From contig CALMVO010000051.1 in the NCBI GenBank assembly GCA_937873205.1, forward strand, positions 1-33,097: a DNA stretch of 33,097 nucleotides, written 5' to 3'. Positions 16,305 through 25,260 of the stretch are shown here, piece by piece. The stretch is from an uncultured Acetobacteraceae bacterium. Lineage in GTDB: Bacteria > Pseudomonadota > Alphaproteobacteria > Acetobacterales > Acetobacteraceae. Each line of letters starts with the position of its first letter. Position 1 is the stretch's first letter. Both the position numbers and the translations under genes were made by a program. The notes under the pieces were generated by a model. It saw only the letters and a list, made by a program, of their open reading frames with translations. It ran no database searches and had not been told where the DNA came from.

Positions 16305-18920
16305 ATGGGAACCCAGACGACGGAAGCGCTCGAGCCGGACGCCGGGCCATGCTCGCAGCAGGCCATCCAATATGGCGTGGCGGACCGCGCGGCGCTGTCG
16401 GCGATCCGGCTGCTGTTCGACCGTGCCTTCTACCTGTCGGCCAATGCCGACGTCGCCGCCAGCGGCATCGACCCGCTCGACCACTTCCTGACCTGCGGGC
16501 TGTCGGAGGGCCGCAGCCCGTGCGTGCTGTTCGACCCCGAGTTCTACCTCGGCCAGCCCGGCACGCCGAACACCCGGGACTGGCTATTCCTGCACTACCT
16601 GAAGGTCGGCATCGGCCGCGTCCTCGACCCGCATCCGCTGGTGATGGCCGCCTTCTATGCCGGCCAGGCGCCGCGGCTGCAGGACGGCGTCAACCCGCTC
16701 ACCCACATGCTGGGCGCCGGACGGCGGGAGAACCGCCGCCCGAACCCGTTGTTCGACGCCGCCTTCTACGTGCGGCGCCTGCGCGGCGTGCCGACGCCGC
16801 AGCACCCGCTGATCCACTACGCGCAGGCCGGCTGGCGAGCCCGGCTGCAGCCGCATCCGCTGTTCGACCTGGACGCCTACCTGGCGCAGCGGCCCGACAT
16901 CGAGGCGGCCGGGATCGATCCCCTCGCGCATTACCTGCGGCATGGCCGCCTGGAGGCGACGCGGGCGAACTGGCTGTTCGATGCCGGACACTATGCCGCG
17001 CACTGCCCGGACCCGATCGAGCCATGCGACGCGCTGCTGCACTTCGCCAGCCATGGCAGCGGCCCCGGACGGTCGCCGAGCCCGCTGTTCGATGCCGCGC
17101 ACTACCTGCACCAGCATCCGGACCTGGCCAGCACGGGCGCGGATCCGTTCCTGCACTTCCTCGAGTTCGGGCTGCCCGAGAACCGGGATCCGCATCCGCT
17201 GTTCGATACCTGGTTCTATCGCGACCGGAACGATGACGTCGGCGCAACCGGCATCTCGCCCTTCGTCCACTATGTGCGCTACGGCGCCCGCGAGGGCCGC
17301 GATCCCAACCCGTGGTTTCCCGCGGGCGCGTATTTGCGACGATATCCGGAGGCGGCGATGGAGGCGGCCGGGCCGCTGGCGCACTTCCTGCGCCGGCCGG
17401 AGGCGCAGCTGGAGCGGCTCTCCGACGCGTTCGATCCCGGCTACTATCTCGACTGCCATCCGGGCGGTCGGGCCGCGGCGGCCGCCGGCGTGCCGCCGTT
17501 GTCGCACTACCTGGCGACCGGGCGCGCCGACCGGCTGTCGCCGCGGCCGCTGCCGCTCGATCAGCTTGGCTGGCGCGGTCCTCAGGCGATGCCCGGCCGC
17601 GCCGGAACAGCGACGCCAATCCTGCTCGTGCTGCAGGATGCGTCCCGCAGCGACGCGGCGCTCTGCGCGCTGCGGGCGGCGCGGGAGATGGCGGCCGATC
17701 CGGCCCTCGCCTGCCGGGTGGCGATCCGCCACGACGGCGTGCTGGCCCCGGCCTTCGCGGCCCTGGCGCCGACGCTGGTGGTCGGCGCCCCGCACGACGC
17801 CGCCGACACCGACCGCATGGCCGAGCTGCTGTATTCGTTCCGGGACGAGCCCGGCGGCGTGGTGATCGTGACGAGTGCCGCGCTCTGCGACGTGGCGTCG
17901 CTGGCCGGCCGGCTGCGGCTCCGGCTACTCGCCTGGCTGCACGAGATGCCGATCTCGATCGACAGCCTGCTCGGCGGCCGCGAGACCATGCGGTCGCTGG
18001 CGGCGGCGGCATCGCGGATCGTCACCAACTCCGAGGCCGCGCGCGATGCGCTGCTGCGGCACTATGCGCTGCCGCCGCAGCGGGTCGTTTCCATCACGGA
18101 CGGGGTGGCGCCGCCGCCGCCCGGGCTCGATGCGCGCGAGGCGGCGCTGTCGCTGCGTGAGCGGCTCGACCTGCCGCCGGACGCGCTGGTGGTGCTGGGC
18201 AGCGGCGCCGTCGATTTCCGCAATGGCGCCGACCTCTTCGTCCGGGTCGCGGCACAGGTGGTGGCGGGCGCCCTTCGGTCACCGGCCGATGCGGCGCTGC
18301 GACAGGCCTATTTTCTGTGGACCGGCACCGCCGACGACCGGCTGTTCGCCGGGCTTTGCCGCAACGACATCGATCGGCTCGGCCTGTCCGACCGGGTGCG
18401 GCTGCTGGGACCGCAGGACGAGCCGGCGCAGATGCTGCTCGGCGCCGACCTGTTCCTGCAGACCGCTCGCGAGCCGGTCGCGGGCGTCGCCGGCGTCGAG
18501 GCGCGAAGCAGCGGGCTTCCGGTGATTGGCTTCTCGGGCTGCGGCGACGACGCCGCGACGCTTGGGGCCGACAGGCTGATCGAGGTGCCCTATCTCGACC
18601 TGGACGCCATGGCCGAGGCCGTCATGCGACGAGGCGCCCGCCCAGCCCGGCGCACCCGGGCCAGCCTGCCGCGCGCCACCGGCCCGAGCTGGGCCGCCTG
18701 GCACCTGGCCCTCCGCATGCTGCTGTCGGAGAGCTTCGGCATCGATGCCCCGGCGGCGGGGCCTGCCGAACCGGCAGAAGCTGCGCCGTCACCCGCCCCG
18801 TCAACTCCCGCGGCGGACCGGGTGCCGCCAGGCTGGTCCGGGCCCTGGACCGCGCGCGACCCGCTGCCGATCGCGGCGGTGGCCGTCCCGGCGCTGCCGG
18901 CGATGCACGGCGCGGGCTGA
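16305..18920 (+). CDS. GT-B fold glycosyltransferase-like protein with ten N-terminal tandem repeats
   Basis: The 871-residue protein has two parts. Residues about 36-412 are ten degenerate repeats of about 37 residues with the consensus LFD..FYL...PD....G..PL.HYL..G..EGR.P.P; clear units start LFDRAFYL, LFDPEFYL, LFDAAFYV, LFDLDAYL, LFDAAHYL and LFDTWFYR. Residues about 430-800 resemble a family 4 glycosyltransferase: the strand ILLVLQDASRS, LLAWLHEMPIS, ASRIVTNSEAARDALL, VLGSGAVDFRNGADLF and a donor-site EPVAGVAGVEARSSGLPVIGFSG. The last 70 residues are Pro/Ala-rich. Such repeats occur with surface-polysaccharide glycosyltransferases in alphaproteobacteria, but no other glycan genes are nearby. 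There is no signal peptide. Start ATG 16305. Donor and acceptor are unknown. Confidence 0.8.
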   Translation: MGTQTTEALEPDAGPCSQQAIQYGVADRAALSAIRLLFDRAFYLSANADVAASGIDPLDHFLTCGLSEGRSPCVLFDPEFYLGQPGTPNTRDWLFLHYLKVGIGRVLDPHPLVMAAFYAGQAPRLQDGVNPLTHMLGAGRRENRRPNPLFDAAFYVRRLRGVPTPQHPLIHYAQAGWRARLQPHPLFDLDAYLAQRPDIEAAGIDPLAHYLRHGRLEATRANWLFDAGHYAAHCPDPIEPCDALLHFASHGSGPGRSPSPLFDAAHYLHQHPDLASTGADPFLHFLEFGLPENRDPHPLFDTWFYRDRNDDVGATGISPFVHYVRYGAREGRDPNPWFPAGAYLRRYPEAAMEAAGPLAHFLRRPEAQLERLSDAFDPGYYLDCHPGGRAAAAAGVPPLSHYLATGRADRLSPRPLPLDQLGWRGPQAMPGRAGTATPILLVLQDASRSDAALCALRAAREMAADPALACRVAIRHDGVLAPAFAALAPTLVVGAPHDAADTDRMAELLYSFRDEPGGVVIVTSAALCDVASLAGRLRLRLLAWLHEMPISIDSLLGGRETMRSLAAAASRIVTNSEAARDALLRHYALPPQRVVSITDGVAPPPPGLDAREAALSLRERLDLPPDALVVLGSGAVDFRNGADLFVRVAAQVVAGALRSPADAALRQAYFLWTGTADDRLFAGLCRNDIDRLGLSDRVRLLGPQDEPAQMLLGADLFLQTAREPVAGVAGVEARSSGLPVIGFSGCGDDAATLGADRLIEVPYLDLDAMAEAVMRRGARPARRTRASLPRATGPSWAAWHLALRMLLSESFGIDAPAAGPAEPAEAAPSPAPSTPAADRVPPGWSGPWTARDPLPIAAVAVPALPAMHGAG

Positions 18921-18932
18921 AGGGCGCCGGCG

Positions 18933-19340
18933 TCAGCCCAGCGAGTCCGGTCCGAACGAGCGCGGCAGCAGCTCGGCCAGGCTGCTTGCCAGCAGCACCT
19001 GCCCGTTCGGGTCGACCATGTGGATCGGCGTGCCCGGATCGGCGAACTCTCGGATCTTCTGGCGGCAGCCGCCGCAGGGGGTGCAGGGGCCGGAGCCGCC
19101 GGCCGCGACCACCACGGCGGTGATCCGCCGGCTGCCGGCCATGATCAGGGCCGCGATCGCACCGGCCTCCGCGCATAGGCCCTCGGGGTAGGCGGCGTTC
19201 TCGACGTTGCAGCCGGCATGCAGCAGGCCACGCTCGCATCGCATCGCGGCGCCGACGGCGAACCGCGAATAGGGTGCGTGGGCGTGCCGGCGGGCCGTCA
19301 GCGCCGCCTCGATCATCGCCCCGATTGCCACGTCGTCCAT
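18933..19340 (-). CDS. cdd: Cytidine deaminase
   Basis: Cdd converts cytidine and deoxycytidine to uridine forms in pyrimidine salvage. The 135-residue product is the short homotetramer type. The substrate region is YSRFAVGAA and GCNVENAAYPEG. The zinc site is Cys56 in LCAEAGAI with catalytic Glu58, plus Cys89 and Cys92 in PCTPCGGCRQ. ATG 19340 starts the family core; longer frames upstream read into non-family sequence. It converges on the glycosyltransferase gene with 12 bases between stops and is divergent from lysA. No deoxyribonucleoside partner genes lie next to it, although a ribokinase gene is 6 kb away. Confidence 0.95.
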   Translation of the reverse strand: MDDVAIGAMIEAALTARRHAHAPYSRFAVGAAMRCERGLLHAGCNVENAAYPEGLCAEAGAIAALIMAGSRRITAVVVAAGGSGPCTPCGGCRQKIREFADPGTPIHMVDPNGQVLLASSLAELLPRSFGPDSLG

Positions 19341-19436
19341 CGCCGTCCCGTATCGTGATCCGTGCGATATCGCCGGCCGGGCCCGGCTCCCGTCAAGGCG
19401 CTTGGAGAGCGGCGCGGGCTCTCCTAGTGTCCGGAC

Positions 19437-20822
19437 ATGCCAAGCCACTTCAACAGCCTGTCGGCGGCGGATCTGCCGGATCACGAAGCCGGCGGCGATC
19501 CCACCACGGCCGAGCTGCTGGCGGCACGGCCGCAGCTCCGGCTGGACGCGCTGTGCGGGCTGATGCTGGAGCGGGTGCCGCTCGCCGGCATCGCGGACGC
19601 GCTGGGCACGCCGGTCTGGGTGACCGGCGCCGGCATCCTGCGGGCCCGCCTGCGCCGGCTGCAGGCCGCGTTCGACGAGGCCGGCCAGGCCGTGGCGATC
19701 CACTACGCGGTCAAGGCCAACGACCACCTGGCGATCCTGCGCGTCCTGTCGCAGGCCGGCGCCGGCGCCGACGTGGTCAGCGGCGGCGAGCTGCAACGGG
19801 CGCTGCTGGCCGGCATTGATCCGGAGCGGATCGTGTTCTCGGGCGTCGGCAAGACCGACGACGAGCTGCGCCTGGCGCTGTCCCGGTCGATCGCGCAGAT
19901 CAACGTCGAGAGCCGCGAGGAGCTGGAGCGGCTATCGAGCCTGGCGGCGGCGGCCGGAGCCCGGGCGCGGATCGTGCTGCGGGTCAACCCGGATGTCGAT
20001 GCCGGCACCCACGCCAAGATCACCACCGGCCGCGCCGACGACAAGTTCGGCATCGGCCGCGAGGAGGCGGCGGCCCTCTACGCCGAGGCCGCCGCGCTGG
20101 ACGGCATCGAGCCGGTCGGCTTCGCGGTGCATATCGGCAGCCAGATCGGCGAGCCGGCGCCGTTCCGCACCGCCTTCGCCAGGATCGCGACGCTGGTCCG
20201 CCAGGTGCGGGAGGCCGGCCGAGCGGTATCGGTGGTGGATTGCGGTGGCGGCCTCGGGGTGCGCTACCGGGATGAGCCGGAGGGCTCGCCGCGGGCGCTG
20301 GCGCATGCGATCCGCGACACGCTGGGCGGGCTCGGGCTCCGGCTGGTGATCGAGCCCGGGCGCTGGCTGGTGGCGCCCGCCGGCGTGCTGCTGTCGCGGG
20401 TCGTGCGGGTCAAGCGGTCGGGCGAGGACCGGCCGCCGTTCGTGGTTCTGGATGCGGCGATGAACGACCTGCTGCGGCCCAGCCTCTACGAAGCCTGGCA
20501 CGGCGTGGTGCCGCTCGGTGCGGCCTCTGCGGCGCGGCCGGCGCAGGCGGCGCACCTGGTCGGGCCGGTGTGCGAGACCGGCGACACGCTGGCGCGCGAC
20601 CGCCGGCTGCCGGCCCTGCGCGAGGGCGACCGCGTCGCGATCCTGGATACCGGGGCCTACGGGGCGGTGATGAGCTCGACCTACAACGCCCGGCCGCTGG
20701 CGGCGCACGCGATGGTCGACGGGGACCGCTGGGGCTGCATCCGCGAGCGGCAGCCCGTCGAGCGGCTCTGGGCGCACGAGACGGTCCCGGACTGGATCGC
20801 TGGCGCGGGGACGCCGCGATGA
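19437..20822 (+). CDS. lysA: Diaminopimelate decarboxylase
   Basis: LysA decarboxylates meso-diaminopimelate to lysine using pyridoxal phosphate. The product is 461 residues, somewhat long because of about 45 N-terminal residues before the core. The PLP lysine is Lys93 in IHYAVKANDH. Other family marks are GADVVSGGEL, FSGVGKTDDEL, HIGSQIGE, the phosphate-binding glycine loop DCGGGLGV, IEPGRWLV, and the partner-site CETGD near the C-terminus. ATG 19437 has no Shine-Dalgarno. A weak TTGGAG-17-TAGTGT ending at 19430 would place transcription start near the ATG. The stop overlaps the DUF4175 start (ATGA). lysA with a TIGR02302 gene is a common alphaproteobacterial pair. Confidence 0.95.
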   Translation: MPSHFNSLSAADLPDHEAGGDPTTAELLAARPQLRLDALCGLMLERVPLAGIADALGTPVWVTGAGILRARLRRLQAAFDEAGQAVAIHYAVKANDHLAILRVLSQAGAGADVVSGGELQRALLAGIDPERIVFSGVGKTDDELRLALSRSIAQINVESREELERLSSLAAAAGARARIVLRVNPDVDAGTHAKITTGRADDKFGIGREEAAALYAEAAALDGIEPVGFAVHIGSQIGEPAPFRTAFARIATLVRQVREAGRAVSVVDCGGGLGVRYRDEPEGSPRALAHAIRDTLGGLGLRLVIEPGRWLVAPAGVLLSRVVRVKRSGEDRPPFVVLDAAMNDLLRPSLYEAWHGVVPLGAASAARPAQAAHLVGPVCETGDTLARDRRLPALREGDRVAILDTGAYGAVMSSTYNARPLAAHAMVDGDRWGCIRERQPVERLWAHETVPDWIAGAGTPR

Positions 20823-23530
20823 GCATGGCGGAGCGGGCATCGCCGCCATCGACGCTGCCGGGGCTCGAGCAGGCGCGGCGACGGGTGCTGCGGGTGCTGC
20901 GGATCGAGCAGGCCTGGCCGTCGCTGCTGCCGGTGCTGGACCTCGTGCTGCTGCTGCTGATCGCCTCGCTGCTGACGCTGCCGCAGCGGCTGCCCGGTTG
21001 GGCGCACGCGCTGCTGCTGCTGGCGGTCGCGGCCGGGGTGGCCTGGTGGCTGCACCGACGCCTGGCGGGCCTGGAGGCGCCCTCGATTTGGCAGCGCGAC
21101 CGGCGGATCGAGCAAGCGTCTGGACTGGCGCATCGGCCGCTGGCGACGCTCGGCGACCGGCCGGCCCGGCTCAGCCCGGCCGCCTCGGCGGACGATCCGG
21201 TGTGGGAGGCACATCTGCGGCGCACCGAGGCCAGCCTTGCCCGGCTCGCCACCGGCCGGCCGCGGCTGCCCGTGCAGGGGCAGGACCGAGCCCTGCTGGG
21301 CGCATTGCTGGGGGGGTTGCTGGTGGCACTGCTGCTGGCGGGACGGGCGGCGCCGCTGCGAATCGTCTCGGGCTTCTGGCCCGGCCTCCAGATTCCGCTG
21401 GGGCCGCGGCCGGTACTGCAGGCCTGGATCACGCCGCCCGACTATGCCGGCGGCGCGCCGATCTTCCTGATCGATCCTCACGGGGATTACGACGTCGCGG
21501 CCGGCGCCCGGCTGACGATCAGCCTGACCGGGCTCGAGACGCGGCCGGCGATCGGCCTCGGCGGTGACGGCCCGGTATCGCTGCAGCGGCTGTCGACCGG
21601 GAGCTGGACCGCGCAGGCCACGCTGCCGGCGACGGCGCGCGTCACCGTGCGCGGCGCCGGCTACGCGCTGGCGGACTGGAACGTCACCGTGCGGCCGGCG
21701 GCTGCGCCGGTGGTGAGCTGGAGCGCCGCCCCAGGGCCGGCGACCGACGAGCCGGAGCATGTCCGGCTGCCCTGGTCGGTCACGCACCGCTACGGGGTGC
21801 GCAGCCTGGTGGCCGAACTGCGCCTGGCGACGCCGGCGCCGCACGCGGCGGTCCAGCTGCTGCGCATCCCGATCCAGCTGCCGGGCCTGCCCACCACGGC
21901 GCACGGCGTGGCGCTGCCTGACCTGGTCGCCAACCCCTGGGCCGGCGAGGCCGTGGTGGCGCGGCTGGTGGCGACTGACGTCACAGGCCGCACCGGCACC
22001 AGCGCCGAGGCCCGCTTCACGCTGCCGGCACGGCCGTTTCGCAACCCGCTGGCGCGTGCCGTGCTCGACGTGCGGCGCCGGCTGGCGCTGGGGCGCGACA
22101 CCCCGCCCGAGGCCGCCGACGACCTGCAGGCGCTGGGCGAGACCCCGGGGGAGTTCGCCCGGGACAGCAGCCTGTTCCTGAACCTCGCTGCCGATGCCAG
22201 CCTGCTGCGCCTGTTGGAGGCAGGCGGCGGCCGGCTGGAGGAGGCCTCCGGCCGGCTCTGGCAGTTGGCGCTGGCGCTGGAGGACGGGCTGCACAACGAC
22301 CGGACCGGCGCCCGCGCCGCCTTCGCGGTGCGCACGGCCCAGGACCGGCTGGCCGAGCAGCTCGAGCACATGCGTCAGCTCGGCAACAAGGGCCAGACCG
22401 GGCCCGAGCAGGCCGAGCTGCGCGCCCGCATCGCTGCACTCGGCGCCGCAATCGCCCAGCGGATGCAGGCGCTGGCGGCGCAGGCGGCGCACGACCATGC
22501 GACGATGCCGGCGATCCCGGATCCAAGCCTGGGCGCGCAGGACCTGGACCGCATGCTGCAGCGGATGCAGGCGGCGGCGGCCAACGGCCATGCCGAGGAG
22601 GCGATGCGGCAACTGTCGCAGATGCAGGCGATGCTCGACCACATGCGGATGGCGACGCCGGAGGACCTGGAAAGCGCCCGGCAGCAGGCGGAGGCGCGCC
22701 AGCAGGCGCAGGACCAGATGGAGGCGACCCGCGACCTGGTGCGCCGGCAATCCGCGCTGCTCGACCATGCGCAGTCCCGCCAGGCCGCCTCCGACCGGAC
22801 GCCGCAGGAGGGCCAGGATGCGCAGGGTCCGGGCCCGCAGCCGGACGCGGCGATGCAGGCGCTGATGCGTCAGCTGGGCATCCAGCCCGGCGGCGGTCCG
22901 ACCGCGCAGCCGTCGCCGAATGCCGGCGGCCCACCGCCCGTCGCGGCCCAGAACCAAGCTGGACAAAACGAGACCGGGCGGCGCGCCGACCAGCATACCC
23001 AGCACGTGCTGCGCCGCGCCCTGGACGAGCTGGCGACCGAGTTCAAGGCGCTGACCGGCAAGGAGGCGAGCAGCCTCACGGACGCCAGCCGCGCCATGGA
23101 CCGCGCCCGCGACGCGCTCGGCGCGGGCCAGGACGCGCCGGCCGCCGCGGCGCAGACGCAGGCGCTTGCCGACCTCCAGAAGGGCGCGCAGCAGATGCAC
23201 AGCGCCATGTCGGGCGGCAGCGGCGGCAGCGGCGGTCTCGCCCTGCTGCCGGACAGCGGACCCGGGTCGGGCGGCAGCGAACCCGGAGAGGAGGATGCCG
23301 ACGGCACCCCGGCCGACGCGCAGGAGCAGCAGGACGGGCGCGATCCGCTGGGGCGACACCTGGCGTCGGGCCGCGCTAGCATGGATGACGGCGACGATAC
23401 CCATGTCCCGGACCATCCTGACCCTGCCCGATCGCGCGAGATCGAACAGGAGCTGCGCCGGCGCGACGGCGACCGGACCCGGCCGGCGCCGGAACTGGAT
23501 TACCTGGACAGGCTGCTGAAGACGTTCTGA
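20819..23530 (+). CDS. TIGR02302/DUF4175 family membrane protein
   Basis: The 903-residue protein matches the alphaproteobacterial low-complexity membrane family TIGR02302 (DUF4175), of unknown function. Three transmembrane segments lie at about 36-55, 60-78 and 158-178. A large region follows with WITPPDYAG (near residue 203) and SWSAAPGPATDEPEHV, probably extracytoplasmic. The last third is Gln/Ala/Met/Arg-rich and predicted helical (RMLQRMQAAAANGHAEEAMR), with Gly/Ser-rich spacers, ending in the family-like tail ELDYLDRLLKTF. The long open frame on the opposite strand is composition shadow. The ATG overlaps the lysA stop, implying coupling. Its usual position beside lysA suggests, but does not prove, a link to envelope or peptidoglycan metabolism. 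Confidence 0.9.
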   Translation: MSMAERASPPSTLPGLEQARRRVLRVLRIEQAWPSLLPVLDLVLLLLIASLLTLPQRLPGWAHALLLLAVAAGVAWWLHRRLAGLEAPSIWQRDRRIEQASGLAHRPLATLGDRPARLSPAASADDPVWEAHLRRTEASLARLATGRPRLPVQGQDRALLGALLGGLLVALLLAGRAAPLRIVSGFWPGLQIPLGPRPVLQAWITPPDYAGGAPIFLIDPHGDYDVAAGARLTISLTGLETRPAIGLGGDGPVSLQRLSTGSWTAQATLPATARVTVRGAGYALADWNVTVRPAAAPVVSWSAAPGPATDEPEHVRLPWSVTHRYGVRSLVAELRLATPAPHAAVQLLRIPIQLPGLPTTAHGVALPDLVANPWAGEAVVARLVATDVTGRTGTSAEARFTLPARPFRNPLARAVLDVRRRLALGRDTPPEAADDLQALGETPGEFARDSSLFLNLAADASLLRLLEAGGGRLEEASGRLWQLALALEDGLHNDRTGARAAFAVRTAQDRLAEQLEHMRQLGNKGQTGPEQAELRARIAALGAAIAQRMQALAAQAAHDHATMPAIPDPSLGAQDLDRMLQRMQAAAANGHAEEAMRQLSQMQAMLDHMRMATPEDLESARQQAEARQQAQDQMEATRDLVRRQSALLDHAQSRQAASDRTPQEGQDAQGPGPQPDAAMQALMRQLGIQPGGGPTAQPSPNAGGPPPVAAQNQAGQNETGRRADQHTQHVLRRALDELATEFKALTGKEASSLTDASRAMDRARDALGAGQDAPAAAAQTQALADLQKGAQQMHSAMSGGSGGSGGLALLPDSGPGSGGSEPGEEDADGTPADAQEQQDGRDPLGRHLASGRASMDDGDDTHVPDHPDPARSREIEQELRRRDGDRTRPAPELDYLDRLLKTF

Positions 23531-23533
23531 GGA

Positions 23534-23667
23534 AAGGCCAGGGCTCTGCCCTGGACCCGCCAAGGGCCGAGGCCCTTGGATCCCATTTTTTTATAAGCGG
23601 TTTCCAAAGGCGAGCTTTTTGCGGGATCGGACCGCGACGCGGATCGGTGGGGCGGAGCCCCGGCCTT
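23534..23667. repeat. GC-rich palindromic intergenic repeat, copy 3 (right half decayed)
   Basis: The left half is intact with hairpins 23538-23544/23548-23554 (CCAGGGC) and 23560-23568/23571-23579 (CCAAGGGCC), then an AT-rich centre with seven T. The right half begins AAGCGGTTTCCAAAGGCGAG like copy 1, but its next stem is damaged (CTTTTTG), the middle is replaced by a sequence with GATCGG at both ends, and it regains GGGGCGGAGCCCC before GGCCTT. It lies between the converging DUF4175 and esterase genes. Confidence 0.8.
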
Positions 23668-25253
23668 CAGGACGGGCCGACCTCCAGCATGCGGCGCATG
23701 AAGTCGAGCTCCGAGGTGCGGAAATCATGGCCGCCGCGCTGGACGGTGCCGAGATCCAGGTAGGGGTCGCCCACCGCTTCGGCGCGCGGCCAGTCCGGCA
23801 GGCCGGGGCGGTTGGGGTCGCCGGTGGTGGCGAACGCGGTCCAGGCCCGCATCATGACCTCGGAGAGCTGCCGCTGCTGCGGGGTCGCCGCCGGGCCCAC
23901 CGTGCCGAACACGAAGCGCAGCTCGGCGGCGTGCTGCGGCGGCCGGCCGCCGAGCGGCTCGGTGAACAGGTAGCGGTAGGTGTCCGGATCACGACGACCG
24001 GCGGCGCGGGCCAGCGATCGCGCACCGCTGTAGAACAGGCCGTCGCCGATGATGTCGGCGCCGGCCCGCAGGATGCTGGCCGGATCGTGCGCCGGATACA
24101 CCCGGGCGGCCTCGCCGGCATCGACCCCGAACAGCGACGCGAGGTCCTGCGTATAGCGCTGCATCGAAGCGGTGGCCCAGAACCGGGCGAAGCCGATGCC
24201 CTCGTCGCCGTTGTCGCCGACGATCAGAGGGATCGCCGGCTCGGCATGCTCGGGCAGCAGGATCGGCTGATCCGGCACGAGGGTGCCGTCGACGATCGGG
24301 AATGGCAGCGGCACCGGCGCCATCGCCGGCGCCAGCGTCTGGATGCGGGCGTTCCAGGACAGCAGCGAGGCGGCCGGCGCGTGTCGCAACACCGCGATGT
24401 CGGGGCCGATGGCGAGGCCGGTGCGCTCGGCCTGGCGCAGCGTCGCCAGCCGCCAGCCGATCGCCGGGCTCTCCAGGATCGCCCGTTGGAACAGGCCGCG
24501 CGCGGCGGGGATCGCCAAGAGCATCGCCACCGAGGTGCCGCCGGCGGATTCGCCGAACAGCGTCACGCGGGTAGGATCGCCGCCGAAGGCCGCGATGTTG
24601 CGGTGGACCCAGCGCAGCGCCTCGATCTGGTCGAGCAGGCCGTAATTGCCCGACGTGCCGCCACCCTCGCGGGTGAGTGCCGGATGGGCCAGGAAACCGA
24701 ACACGCCGAGACGGTAGTTCAGCGTCACCAGCACGACGCCGTGCGCCGCCAGCGCGGTGCCGTCGTAGTTCGGCTCGGTGCCGGCGCCGTTGATGAAGCC
24801 GCCGCCGTGCACGAACACCATCACCGGCCGGGGATGCGCGACCGGCGCCGCGGCCGACCATACGTTCAGCGACAGGCAGTCCTCCGACGGCGGTCCAGGC
24901 AGGACGGCTAGCGGAGTCTGCATGCAGGGGGCGCCCGGGGCGGTGGCGTCGCGCACGCCGGTCCAGGCGGGTGCGGGCACCGGAGGCCGCCAGCGCCGCT
25001 CGCCGGTGGGCGCCGCCGCGTAGGGGATGCCGAGGAAGCTGCGGATGCCGCCCTGCCCCAGCCTGCCGCGCAGCCGCCCGACGCCGAGCTGCAGCTCGGT
25101 GGTGGCGGTAAAGCCGGCCGGCGGGCCGGGCTGCGCCGGCATGTCCGCCGCGTAGCCGCCGTCGGGCAGCGACAGCAGCAGCAGCATCAGCATCAGCGCG
25201 AGGAGGATCGGGAGCGACCGCACGGCAGTGATCAAGATCAGATCGGTGATCAT
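23667..25253 (-). CDS. Secreted type-B carboxylesterase
   Basis: The 528-residue product is a carboxylesterase/lipase of the cholinesterase-like family. An N-terminal signal (ILLALMLMLLLLSLP, cleaved near GGYAAD) precedes the domain. The family N-terminal pattern is FLGIPYAAAPTGERRWRPP. The oxyanion hole is VFVHGGGFINGAG, the nucleophile is Ser236 in FGESAGG, the acid Glu351 in GDNGDEGIGF and the base His441 in QHAAELRFVFG. The enzyme should be active outside the cytoplasm on unknown esters. ATG 25253 lacks a ribosome binding site, but lies seven bases after the stop of the 59-residue ORF, so translation may depend on that ORF. Confidence 0.9.
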   Translation of the reverse strand: MITDLILITAVRSLPILLALMLMLLLLSLPDGGYAADMPAQPGPPAGFTATTELQLGVGRLRGRLGQGGIRSFLGIPYAAAPTGERRWRPPVPAPAWTGVRDATAPGAPCMQTPLAVLPGPPSEDCLSLNVWSAAAPVAHPRPVMVFVHGGGFINGAGTEPNYDGTALAAHGVVLVTLNYRLGVFGFLAHPALTREGGGTSGNYGLLDQIEALRWVHRNIAAFGGDPTRVTLFGESAGGTSVAMLLAIPAARGLFQRAILESPAIGWRLATLRQAERTGLAIGPDIAVLRHAPAASLLSWNARIQTLAPAMAPVPLPFPIVDGTLVPDQPILLPEHAEPAIPLIVGDNGDEGIGFARFWATASMQRYTQDLASLFGVDAGEAARVYPAHDPASILRAGADIIGDGLFYSGARSLARAAGRRDPDTYRYLFTEPLGGRPPQHAAELRFVFGTVGPAATPQQRQLSEVMMRAWTAFATTGDPNRPGLPDWPRAEAVGDPYLDLGTVQRGGHDFRTSELDFMRRMLEVGPS

Positions 25254-25260
25254 GTCTAGA

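Noticed and set aside
20681-23563. A 960-residue open frame on the minus strand, antisense to the DUF4175 gene
   Set aside because: Its product is Arg/Gln/Leu/Gly-rich without domain patterns, while the plus-strand frame has the family tail and membrane segments. Long antisense frames are expected at this GC content.
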